From assembly GCA_947166905.1 (NCBI GenBank), contig CAMVFZ010000003.1, positions 1 through 64,000 on the forward strand: 64,000 bases of DNA, given 5' to 3'. The stretch's first letter is position 1, and the number at the start of each line of letters is the position of its first letter. Position numbers and translations under genes: made by a program. This DNA is from an uncultured Prevotellaceae bacterium. Lineage in GTDB: Bacteria; Bacteroidota; Bacteroidia; Bacteroidales; UBA932. The notes under the pieces were generated by a model, which was not told the origin of the DNA, ran no database searches, and worked only from the letters and a program-made list of their open reading frames with translations. Below, piece by piece: positions 1-6,549 of the stretch.

Positions 1-29
1 GTTTTGTCTAACTTTTGGGGTGCACATCA
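1..29 (-). mobile_element. probable terminal inverted repeat of an IS3-family element (only the end is in the window)
   Basis: Read on the minus strand this stretch starts TGATGTGCACCCC and continues AAAAGTTAGAC, which resembles the tips of IS3-family (IS150-like) elements as I remember them, including the terminal TG/CA. No transposase is visible because the element would lie left of the window edge. The call rests on recalled similarity of a short sequence only. Confidence 0.4.
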
Positions 30-95
30 ACTTGTCCGGGGGTGGACAAGCCCCCAGGGGGCTACACTGCATTCCGGAGCCCTTTTCTATCTCTT

Positions 96-114
96 GCCCG
101 ACTTGATCGGGCAT
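96..114. repeat. palindromic repeat, copy 1
   Basis: GCCCGACTTGATCGGGCAT is a 6-bp palindrome with a 5-nt centre. Its reverse complement matches the palindrome at 8502-8520 at all but one or two positions. The two copies sit at the two edges of the AT-rich CRISPR-Cas segment. Short GC-rich palindromes of this kind are dispersed in many Bacteroidetes chromosomes. Confidence 0.55.
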
Positions 115-178
115 CTCAATCCCTGACGCAGTACCGAGAGTAGCCCCAGGAAGCGACAAAAAACAGCTGTTTTCTGAC

Positions 179-258
179 GTTATCCCTTGAAAATGGCCGG
201 GATAACGCCAATTATAGCCGGAATTATGACGTTATCCCCCTCTAAAACAGAGGATAAC
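179..258. repeat. two tandem inverted repeats sharing GTTATCC / GGATAAC arms
   Basis: Arms GTTATCCC (179-186) and GGGATAAC (199-206) form the first hairpin. Arms GTTATCC (231-237) and GGATAAC (252-258) form the second, extended inwards by CCTCT/AGAGG. Both are preceded by TGAC. A third, decayed copy (ACGCAATCCCTC) follows near 280-292. The function is unknown. Confidence 0.55.
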
Positions 259-515
259 GACAAAATATGCCCGTTTTCTAACGCAATCCCTCTTTGAAAC
301 ATCGAAGATAATTCGTACAGGATCCTTCTATGATAAAGGAAAAAACTCAACGTACTTTCCTCTGTGACAACAGAAGGGGGAATTTGCCCAGAACCCCTTC
401 TAGAGTTGCAACGGGCCGGGAGGACTTGACCCTTGCACGGAGCCCGGGACTTCCCGAGCCCGTAGCCGCCGCACCCTGTGGTTGCGCGGCTGTGGTGCTT
501 AGTGGGAACGACAAA

Positions 516-542
516 GGAGGTCCGCCCAGTGGGCAGACCTCC
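516..542 (-). terminator. hairpin terminator of the small gene at 568-738
   Basis: Twelve base pairs (GGAGGTCTGCCC with GGGCGGACCTCC, one G-U pair) around a 3-nt loop, followed on the minus strand by a short CTTTGT run. It lies 25 nt past the stop codon of the small minus-strand gene. The U-tract is weak, so termination strength is uncertain. Confidence 0.55.
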
Positions 543-567
543 CCGCACCGTCGGTCGAAGAAGAAGG

Positions 568-738
568 CTATTCGGAGATTCCGACAGTGACTACCTTGCG
601 TCCCTCAACGCTCCGATAGTGTGCGCGGACTCTCACGACCTTGCCATTGCATTTGCGCTTGTGCGCGCTTACTTTGATAAGTTTGTGAGCCTCTTGCTCG
701 ATATGCAAGCTTACACTCAATGTGATTTGCTTTTTCAT
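568..738 (-). CDS. small basic protein of unknown function (56 aa)
   Basis: An ATG-started frame of 56 codons beginning MKKQITLSVSLHIEQEA and ending VTVGISE. It is rich in Lys, Arg and His (central KVSAHKRKCNGKVVRVRAHY), with no membrane segment or signal peptide. Support for it being a gene comes from its context: a consensus -7 box about 165 nt upstream (903-910), a structured leader, and a strong hairpin 25 nt after the stop. Small basic proteins with an AHYR-like motif occur in Bacteroidales mobile regions, but I do not recognise the family. It is transcribed away from the tracrRNA/cas9 locus. Confidence 0.6.
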   Translation of the reverse strand: MKKQITLSVSLHIEQEAHKLIKVSAHKRKCNGKVVRVRAHYRSVEGRKVVTVGISE

Positions 739-778
739 AATGTTAATAATCTGTTGTTAGCGTAAAAAGCAATCCAGA

Positions 779-795
779 GGGGTAAGAAGTACCCC
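779..795 (-). other. hairpin in the leader of the small gene
   Basis: GGGGTA and TACCCC pair perfectly around a 5-nt loop. It is one of three hairpins (874-889, 831-856, 779-795) in the roughly 160-nt leader between the 903-910 promoter and the start codon at 738. A 33-codon open frame (858 to 757, minus) also lies in this leader and could be a leader peptide or chance. Confidence 0.4.
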
Positions 796-823
796 GACGG
801 TGGCAATTAGTCTTCTTTTGATT

Positions 824-856
824 AAATAAAGGCATTTCAGTGAGGGCTGAAATGCC
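824..856 (-). terminator. terminator-like hairpin inside the leader of the small gene (possible attenuator)
   Basis: GGCATTTCAG (856-847 on the minus strand) and CTGAAATGCC (840-831) form a perfect 10-bp stem with a 6-nt loop, followed by TTTATTT. It lies about 40 nt after the predicted start site and about 95 nt before the start codon. It could end a short RNA or attenuate the downstream gene. Confidence 0.5.
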
Positions 857-902
857 ATTTAGATCTAACAACAATTCCCCGAGGGGGATTATTAACACAA
901 CG

Positions 903-910
903 CAAAGGTA
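903..910 (-). promoter_or_regulatory. Bacteroidetes -7 box for the small gene
   Basis: TACCTTTG on the minus strand fits TAnnTTTG exactly and is followed by GC, as is common. No good TTG is found at the usual 19-20 nt upstream. The transcript would start near 897. Confidence 0.5.
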
Positions 911-1103
911 TGGAATATTTTTTCAACTCCGAGCACTTTGTGGTGAAATGTCCGTATATGTGGTGAAATGTTGCAGATTTTTACAAATCTTATGATTCGG
1001 CAGAAAATACCAATACTGCCGGCGTTGAAAATATCCATATTCTTTCCAAAGGACAAGATAAACTCGATAATGCGATGTAAAATGCTGATTTACAGCTATA
1101 ATC

Positions 1104-1134
1104 TTGGAAGTAGGCTTCTTTTTCATTATATTTG
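1104..1134 (+). promoter_or_regulatory. candidate cas9 promoter
   Basis: TTG at 1104-1106, 20 nt, then TATATTTG at 1127-1134 match the Bacteroidetes consensus. It is the only match on the plus strand close to cas9. Transcription from about 1140 would give a leader of about 135 nt running antisense through the whole tracrRNA gene. Confidence 0.5.
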
Positions 1135-1149
1135 TAGAAAGCCATAAAA

Positions 1150-1237
1150 AACAAAAAAGCCCCACGGCGTACGCGGGGCTATAGGATAAAATCCTGCGGC
1201 ATATAGCCTTATTGTGATAAGATGTAGAAAATCTTAC
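1150..1237 (-). ncRNA. type II-C tracrRNA
   Basis: Read on the minus strand, TTTTCTACATC (1234-1224) is an 11-bp complement of the array repeat (GATGTAGAAAA). After a 2-nt mismatch the complement continues for 8 bp, including two G-U pairs, to the repeat start GTTGTGGT. This is the usual bulged repeat:anti-repeat duplex. Next comes CAATAAGGCTATATGCCGCA, the nexus typical of type II-C tracrRNAs (compare AAUAAGGC..GCCGCA in Neisseria), then a small stem AGGAT/ATCCT (1195-1183). A 9-bp terminator stem (1180-1158) with a T-rich tail ends it. Expected length is about 85-90 nt. The match also fixes the plus strand as the crRNA strand of the array. Confidence 0.9.
1158..1180 (-). terminator. tracrRNA intrinsic terminator
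   Basis: AGCCCCGCG and CGTGGGGCT pair over 9 bp (one G-U) around TACGC. On the minus strand this is followed by TTTTTTGTTTTTT. It also forms the last hairpin of the mature tracrRNA. Confidence 0.85.
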
Positions 1238-1241
1238 ACCA

Positions 1242-1272
1242 CAAAGATACCTAAAAAATTGATAATAACAAA
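1242..1272 (-). promoter_or_regulatory. tracrRNA promoter
   Basis: On the minus strand TTTG (1272-1269), 19 nt, then TATCTTTG (1249-1242) match the Bacteroidetes consensus at both boxes and in spacing. The predicted start near 1236 places the anti-repeat at the 5' end of the RNA. The upstream box is only a few bases from the cas9 start codon. Confidence 0.7.
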
Positions 1273-1275
1273 GAT

Positions 1276-4200
1276 ATGGAAAAGATTTTAGGACTGGATT
1301 TAGGAACCAACTCAATAGGATGGGCCGTTGTTGAGAGAGGAGAAGATAACAAGTGTAAACTTGTCGGACGGGGCGTGAATATTTTTCAAGATGGTGTTGC
1401 TCATGACAAAAGTGGTGAAAAACCTGCTGTTCAAGAGAGGACTGCCGCCCGCTCATCCAGAAGACATTACTTCAGAAGGAGACTTCGCAAAATAGAACTT
1501 CTAAAAGTCCTAATTGAGAACAAGTTGTGTCCGGCACTTCCTGTCGATGCGCTATTGGAGTGGAAAAAGAGCAAGCTGTTCCCTTTAGATAAAGATTTTT
1601 TAGTGTGGCAGCGAACGGATGATAATTTGGAAAAGAATCCGTACCACGATAGGTATTTGTCGCTATTTACTGATCTAGATTTGACAAAACAGTCGGATAG
1701 ATACGTTCTCGGGCGTGCGTTCTATCACCTAAATCAGCGAAGGGGCTTTTTAAGCAACAGAAAGGAGGCTGTAAAAGAAAGTGATGGGAAGGTGTCAGAG
1801 GGTATCACCAGTCTCACTCAAGAATTAAATGAGGCTGGCTGCACATACCTTGGGGAATATTTCTATAAACTTTATGGCGAAGGAAAGAAAATCAGGAATC
1901 GCTATACTTCCAGGGAAGAACATTATAGGAAAGAATTCTTTGCAATTTGTGAAAAACAAGGGCTCTCTGACGGCTTGGTCCACAGCCTGGAGCGAGCTAT
2001 TTTTTATCAACGTCCGTTGAAGTCGCAAAAGGGAAATGTGGGGCATTGTAAATTCGAGCCCGATAAGCCTTGTTGTCCTACGTCTCATCCGATGTTTGAA
2101 GAGTTCCGGATGCTTCAGTTTGTAAATTCAGTCAGGGTTAAATCTTTCGCCGATGATGACTATCGGCCGATTAATAATGATGAATATTTGAAGATTCTTC
2201 ATTTGTTCTTTAGAAAGAGCAAGCCCGACTTTGATTTTGAAGAAGTAGCCAAGAATATTGCCGGAAAGGGCAATTATTGTTCAAAGGATGATGTTGGCTC
2301 ATATGCATATCGGTTCAACTATTCGATGGAAACGAATGTCCCTGGTTGTCCAGTATCAGCAGCGTTAATGACGGCAATTGAGGCGACTCCCGAAGATTGG
2401 AAAGATGTATTATGCTCTGTTTATACAAAGGGTGATGGTAAAACCAAAGAGCAAATAATTAATGATGTTTGGCATTCTTTGTTTGCTTTTGATGACGATG
2501 TCAGACTATCTGAGTGGCTGTCGCAGAATTTGCAAATAGATAATAAAGCTGCGTCAAGTCTTTCCCATTTTAACATTCCTCAAGGTTATGCTTCGTTGAG
2601 CCTTAAAGCGATAAGTAAGATACTTCCTTGGCTTAGGCAGGGCTATGTTTATAGCGATGCGGTATTTTTTGCTAATCTACCGGCTATCTTACCTAAACAT
2701 ATACTCGAGAACGAAGGGCGTCTTGCCGACGTAGAGGAAAACATTCGAATACTCTTGAGTGAATCACCTATTGACGGAAAAACAGGAGCTATCAGTAAGT
2801 ATAAGAACATTCACGATTATTTGTTAGGAGTAGCAGAGAATGTAAAAGCCGACAAATTATATCACCCCTCTCAAATAGAGCTTTATAAACAGGCTTTGCC
2901 GGATGATAAAGGACGGATTCTTTTGGGCTCGCCAAGGACAAACGCATTTAAGAATCCGATGGCTATGCGTGCCCTGTTCAGATTGCGCAAATTAATTAAT
3001 GAGTTGCTTCAAGAAGGGCAGATTGATCCGCAGACAAAAATCAATATAGAATTTGCTAGGGGATTGAATGATGCCAATAGGAGAAAGGCAATTCAGGACT
3101 ATCAGAGAAACCAAGAGAATCTTCGCCAGAAGGACCGGCAAGCAATAATTGAATTATTTAAAAGTGAAGGCATTGAATATGAGCCGTCCGAATTGGACTT
3201 GCTCAAGTACAGGTTGTACGAAGAGCAGAATCATAGGTGTATCTATACTGACTGCCAGATTTCGCCAAGGATGTTCCTCGGGAATGCAACCGAATTCGAT
3301 ATAGAGCATACAATACCCAGGTCTAGAGGCGGTGATGATTCACAGATGAATAAGACATTGTGCGAAAGCCGGTTTAACAGGGATGTAAAGAAAGCAAAAA
3401 TACCCGCAGAGTTGGAATCGCATGAGGTCTTGCTCGACCGCGTATCGGAATGGAAAGAGAAAACTAATGAGATTGAGAAACAGATTGTCTTTTGGCGTCG
3501 CAGGGGTAAGCACGCTGCGTCTAAAGAAGAGAAAGACAATGCGATACGTAGGGTACACACTCTGTCAATGGAAAGAGACTATTGGCGAGGAAAATATGAG
3601 CGCTTTGCTATGGATAAAGTCCCCGAGGGCTTCTCTAATAGGCAAGGTGTGGATATAGGAATCATCGGCCGATATGCCAGGATGTATTTGAAAACAGTGT
3701 TTAACAAAATATATGTTGTCAAAGGTGCTACAACAGCAGATTTTAGGAAAGTCTGGGGCTTGCAAAGTGAGTATGAGAAAAAGAGTCGGGTTAACCATGC
3801 ACATCATTGTATAGATGCTATAACTATTGCGTGCATAGGCAAAAAGGAGTATGATGAATGGGCTGGCTTTATGCGACAAGATGAAGAGTACCGTTTTGGT
3901 AGGGGAAAGCGTCCGATTTTTGAGAAACCATGGCCAACATTCACAGAGGACGTCTTCTCTATCACAACAGAACTAACGGTTCCTCATTACACTCCGGATA
4001 ATCTTCCAAAGATAGCGAAGAAGAAGCTCAGGGTTAGAGGCGTTATCCAAAGAAATGCTGATGGTGAAATAAAATATGCTAAGGGAGATTCAGCAAGAAA
4101 TCCGTTGCATATGGATACGTTCTATGGCGCGATTAGCGTAAATGATGAAGTTAAGTATGTGGTCAGAAGAAGTCTGGATACATTGAAAGATTCTGATATA

Positions 4201-4911
4201 GACAAGATTGTTGATGATGTCGTTAGGGCAAAAGTTAAGGATGCTGTTGCTAAAAGCGGATCTCTGAAGAAGGCTGTGACTGAAGGTATCTGGATGAACG
4301 AATCGTTGCGAATTCCGATTAATAAAGTCCGTGTTTTTGCCACCTCGGTAACGAATCCAATCTCGCTTAAAAAGCAAAGATTTGTATCGGATAAGGAATA
4401 TAAGCGGAATTATTATGTGACCAATGACAATAATTATTGTATGGCTGTCTATGGCACGGAAAAACCGTCGTTCAAACTGCTGAATTCACTTGAAGCCACT
4501 AAGCAGGTTAACGGCAAATTGTCGGACATTATTCCTATGTCTGATGAAAAGGATAATCCGTTGAGGTTCGTTCTTAAGATAGGGACTATGGTGTTGTTTT
4601 ATGAGAACAGTCCTAGTGAATTATTGAGTTGTAATGAGGCCGAGCTTTCTAAGAGACTTTATAAGGTGACAGGATTATCAACCCTAACGATACAGAAAAA
4701 GTATTATTATGGCACGATTACCTTGAAACACCATTTGGAAGCTCGGCCCACTTCGGAACTTAAAGCCAAGAATGGACTGTGGCATATCGGAGAAGAATTA
4801 AGGCCAGTAATATCACTTTATCACACTCAGCTAAAAGTATGGGTGGAAGGCGTAGATTTTAACATTACGGAAACAGGTAGGATAGTTTTTAAACCTCATC
4901 CATTATGGTAA
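1276..4911 (+). CDS. cas9: CRISPR-associated endonuclease Cas9, type II-C (1211 aa)
   Basis: RNA-guided double-strand DNA nuclease that cuts DNA matching the crRNA spacer. RuvC-I begins at residue 4 (ILGLDLGTNSIGWA, catalytic Asp8). An Arg-rich bridge helix follows near 55-75. RuvC-II has Glu592 (NIEFARG). The HNH domain has CIYTD at 655 and DIEHTIPRSRGG with catalytic His678, plus Asn701. RuvC-III is HAHHCIDA with His844 and Asp847. All nuclease residues are present, so the enzyme should be active. At 1211 aa it is shorter than the 1350-1500 aa usual in Bacteroidetes. The locus has cas1 and cas2 but no csn2 or cas4, which makes it II-C. It overlaps cas1 by 7 nt. The base composition is AT-rich compared with the housekeeping genes. 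Confidence 0.97.
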   Translation: MEKILGLDLGTNSIGWAVVERGEDNKCKLVGRGVNIFQDGVAHDKSGEKPAVQERTAARSSRRHYFRRRLRKIELLKVLIENKLCPALPVDALLEWKKSKLFPLDKDFLVWQRTDDNLEKNPYHDRYLSLFTDLDLTKQSDRYVLGRAFYHLNQRRGFLSNRKEAVKESDGKVSEGITSLTQELNEAGCTYLGEYFYKLYGEGKKIRNRYTSREEHYRKEFFAICEKQGLSDGLVHSLERAIFYQRPLKSQKGNVGHCKFEPDKPCCPTSHPMFEEFRMLQFVNSVRVKSFADDDYRPINNDEYLKILHLFFRKSKPDFDFEEVAKNIAGKGNYCSKDDVGSYAYRFNYSMETNVPGCPVSAALMTAIEATPEDWKDVLCSVYTKGDGKTKEQIINDVWHSLFAFDDDVRLSEWLSQNLQIDNKAASSLSHFNIPQGYASLSLKAISKILPWLRQGYVYSDAVFFANLPAILPKHILENEGRLADVEENIRILLSESPIDGKTGAISKYKNIHDYLLGVAENVKADKLYHPSQIELYKQALPDDKGRILLGSPRTNAFKNPMAMRALFRLRKLINELLQEGQIDPQTKINIEFARGLNDANRRKAIQDYQRNQENLRQKDRQAIIELFKSEGIEYEPSELDLLKYRLYEEQNHRCIYTDCQISPRMFLGNATEFDIEHTIPRSRGGDDSQMNKTLCESRFNRDVKKAKIPAELESHEVLLDRVSEWKEKTNEIEKQIVFWRRRGKHAASKEEKDNAIRRVHTLSMERDYWRGKYERFAMDKVPEGFSNRQGVDIGIIGRYARMYLKTVFNKIYVVKGATTADFRKVWGLQSEYEKKSRVNHAHHCIDAITIACIGKKEYDEWAGFMRQDEEYRFGRGKRPIFEKPWPTFTEDVFSITTELTVPHYTPDNLPKIAKKKLRVRGVIQRNADGEIKYAKGDSARNPLHMDTFYGAISVNDEVKYVVRRSLDTLKDSDIDKIVDDVVRAKVKDAVAKSGSLKKAVTEGIWMNESLRIPINKVRVFATSVTNPISLKKQRFVSDKEYKRNYYVTNDNNYCMAVYGTEKPSFKLLNSLEATKQVNGKLSDIIPMSDEKDNPLRFVLKIGTMVLFYENSPSELLSCNEAELSKRLYKVTGLSTLTIQKKYYYGTITLKHHLEARPTSELKAKNGLWHIGEELRPVISLYHTQLKVWVEGVDFNITETGRIVFKPHPLW

Positions 4912-5786
4912 AAAGGACGTTATTCTTTGGGAGTCCTTGCCGATTATCCTTAAAGAACTACCAATTAGTTATCGAGAACAAAGAAACTGGCGAGATTAAG
5001 AAGTGTCCTATAGAGGATTTGGGATACGTAGTAATCGAAGACCAATCTGTCTCGATAACCATCCCGGCTTTGAACGCGCTTTCAAGTAATAATACGGCCG
5101 TCGTATTTTGCGATGAACGGCGGATGCCTTCCTCTATGCTTTTTAATCTGGATTCTAACAATGTCCTAGCTGAGGTGTATAAAGCGCAAATAGAGGCTTC
5201 TGCTCCTATGAAAAAGAACCTGTGGAAGCAGATTATTATGGCTAAGATAGAGAATCAGGCACGCCTTTTAAACGAATTGGGCAAGGACGGTGACGCATTA
5301 AAGCCTTATTATATGAATGTTAAGAGTGGCGATGCGGATAATAGGGAGGGCATAGCTGCTCGTTTGTATTGGAAATCTCTTTTTGGAGAAGAATTTTTCA
5401 GGTCAAGGGAAGGGGAGACTCCTAACGACATGTTGAATTACGGATATGCAATCCTCAGAGCTGGAATGGCCAGAGCTATTATGGGGTCGGGTTTATTCCC
5501 GTCGTTCGGATTATTTCATAAGAACAGGTACAATGCTTTCCCTTTAGCAGATGATCTGATGGAGCCATACAGACCGTATGTCGATCAAATTGTTTTCCAA
5601 CTGTATGAAGAAGGCAGGCGTAAGTTGGATACTTATGCTAAACAAGAATTGCTGAGACTGTTTTTCAAGGATACCAGGTTTAACAGTGTTACTAGGCCGA
5701 TGGAGATTGGACTGTCTGTAACGACAGCGTCCCTGGTTAAATGCTTTAAAGGAGAAACTAAACAGATACTCTTCCCGCTTCTTTGA
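4905..5786 (+). CDS. cas1: CRISPR integrase Cas1 (293 aa)
   Basis: Metal-dependent integrase that, with Cas2, inserts new spacers at the leader end of the array. The expected metal ligands are present: Glu148 in DNREGIAARLYW, His205 in FGLFHKNRYN and Glu220 in PLADDLMEPYRP, at spacing like the S. pyogenes protein. The length of 293 aa is normal for type II Cas1. Its ATG overlaps the cas9 stop (ATGGTAA), which implies translational coupling. Confidence 0.97.
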   Translation: MVKRTLFFGSPCRLSLKNYQLVIENKETGEIKKCPIEDLGYVVIEDQSVSITIPALNALSSNNTAVVFCDERRMPSSMLFNLDSNNVLAEVYKAQIEASAPMKKNLWKQIIMAKIENQARLLNELGKDGDALKPYYMNVKSGDADNREGIAARLYWKSLFGEEFFRSREGETPNDMLNYGYAILRAGMARAIMGSGLFPSFGLFHKNRYNAFPLADDLMEPYRPYVDQIVFQLYEEGRRKLDTYAKQELLRLFFKDTRFNSVTRPMEIGLSVTTASLVKCFKGETKQILFPLL

Positions 5787-5788
5787 TT

Positions 5789-6130
5789 ATGATATCGGAA
5801 TACCGACTAAATGCATATCACATTATGTGGCTATTTGTCTTTTTTGATTTACCTACAACAACAAAAAAGGAGAGAAAGTATGCGGCGGGGTTCAGGCGGG
5901 ATTTAGAAAAGGACGGGTTTAGGATGATGCAGTTTTCTGTATATATCAGGCATTGCCCTTCAAAGGAAAACAGAGACGTGCACATTAAAAGGGTTCGAAG
6001 TTTTGTACCACCATCGGGAATGGTAAGCATAATGTCGGTAACTGATAAACAATATGGTGAGATTGTGAATTTTTGGGGAGCTAAAAGGTCTCCTTTGCCG
6101 GAGACTCCATTACAATTGGAATTATTTTGA
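5789..6130 (+). CDS. cas2: CRISPR-associated protein Cas2 (113 aa)
   Basis: Structural partner of Cas1 in spacer integration. The ferredoxin-like fold starts with MWLFVFFDLPT, whose Asp20 is the conserved acidic residue. The C-terminal part resembles type II Cas2 (VSIMSVTDKQYGEIVNFWG, then a Pro-rich tail). I chose the ATG at 5789. A TTG at 5783, overlapping the cas1 stop, would add two residues. The gene ends 109 nt before the first repeat. Confidence 0.95.
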   Translation: MISEYRLNAYHIMWLFVFFDLPTTTKKERKYAAGFRRDLEKDGFRMMQFSVYIRHCPSKENRDVHIKRVRSFVPPSGMVSIMSVTDKQYGEIVNFWGAKRSPLPETPLQLELF

Positions 6131-6239
6131 TATATTTGTAAAAACACTACATCGAAGCGCTTCCTTGGCGTAGTTGAACCGATATTTTTAACAGGAATCC
6201 CCTGTAACTAATTGAAAAACAGGGTAAAAAACAACCAAG
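6131..6239 (+). promoter_or_regulatory. CRISPR leader with -7 box TATATTTG
   Basis: The 109 nt between the cas2 stop and the first repeat hold TATATTTG immediately after the cas2 stop (6131-6138), a good -7 box without a clear TTG at the right distance. Downstream are inverted segments (ACTAC/GTAGT around GAAGCGCTTC; ACAGG/CCTGT). Its position at the intact end of the array, opposite the decayed end, and the tracrRNA-defined crRNA strand both make this the leader. Confidence 0.6.
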
Positions 6240-6541
6240 GTTGTGGTTTGATGTAGAAAAGGAATAAAGAACAACCTTAATAAGAACTTCTGGACTTATA
6301 CTAAGTTGTGGTTTGATGTAGAAAAGGAATAAAGAACAACGAGAGTTGGTGAAGCCGCAAGGGATGATGGTTGTGGTTTGATGTAGAAAAGGAATAAAGA
6401 ACAACCCCTTCGATGGGTGGCATCGTCGAAGTTCTGTTGTGGTTTGATGTAGAAAAGGAATAAAGAACAACTCTACGAGAACGGCGCAGACGTGCCCACC
6501 GGTTGTGGTTTGATGTAGAAAAGGAATAAAGAACAACTTTA

Positions 6542-6549
6542 TATATTTG
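6542..6549 (+). promoter_or_regulatory. -7-like box inside spacer 5
   Basis: Spacer 5 (6538-6567) contains TATATTTGC, an exact TAnnTTTG match reading in the crRNA direction. It may be a captured promoter from a Bacteroidetes mobile element, and could start transcription of the downstream spacers. No proper upstream box is seen. Confidence 0.25.

Larger units (their letters stand above)
30..515. other. non-coding stretch with several inverted repeats
   Basis: No convincing gene is seen here. Visible structure: a 7-bp hairpin CTTGTCC/GGACAAG (31-50), an inverted pair GGGGCTAC (58-65) and GTAGCCCC (140-147), a palindrome GCCCGA/TCGGGC (96-112), and two successive inverted repeats based on GTTATCC (179-206 and 231-258). 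The short open frames here have no recognisable protein features and low-complexity translations, so they are left out. The region lies between a putative IS end and the small gene upstream of the CRISPR locus and looks like mobile-element debris. Confidence 0.5.

Noticed and set aside
400..470. A tRNA-like stretch on the minus strand (GGGTCAAGTCCTCCC)
   Set aside because: The T-arm-like segment lacks a matching acceptor stem, D-arm and anticodon arm.
180..548. Minus-strand frame of 122 codons at the left end
   Set aside because: It runs through the terminator hairpin and the inverted repeats and has no recognisable composition or start signal.
330..765. Plus-strand frames at 330-590 and 478-765
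   Set aside because: Their translations are Arg/Pro-rich and patternless, and the second lies opposite the better supported 56-codon gene and its terminator.
923..1456. Minus-strand frame of 177 codons overlapping the tracrRNA
   Set aside because: It covers the tracrRNA and the start of cas9 antisense. The RNA gene and cas9 explain the region fully.
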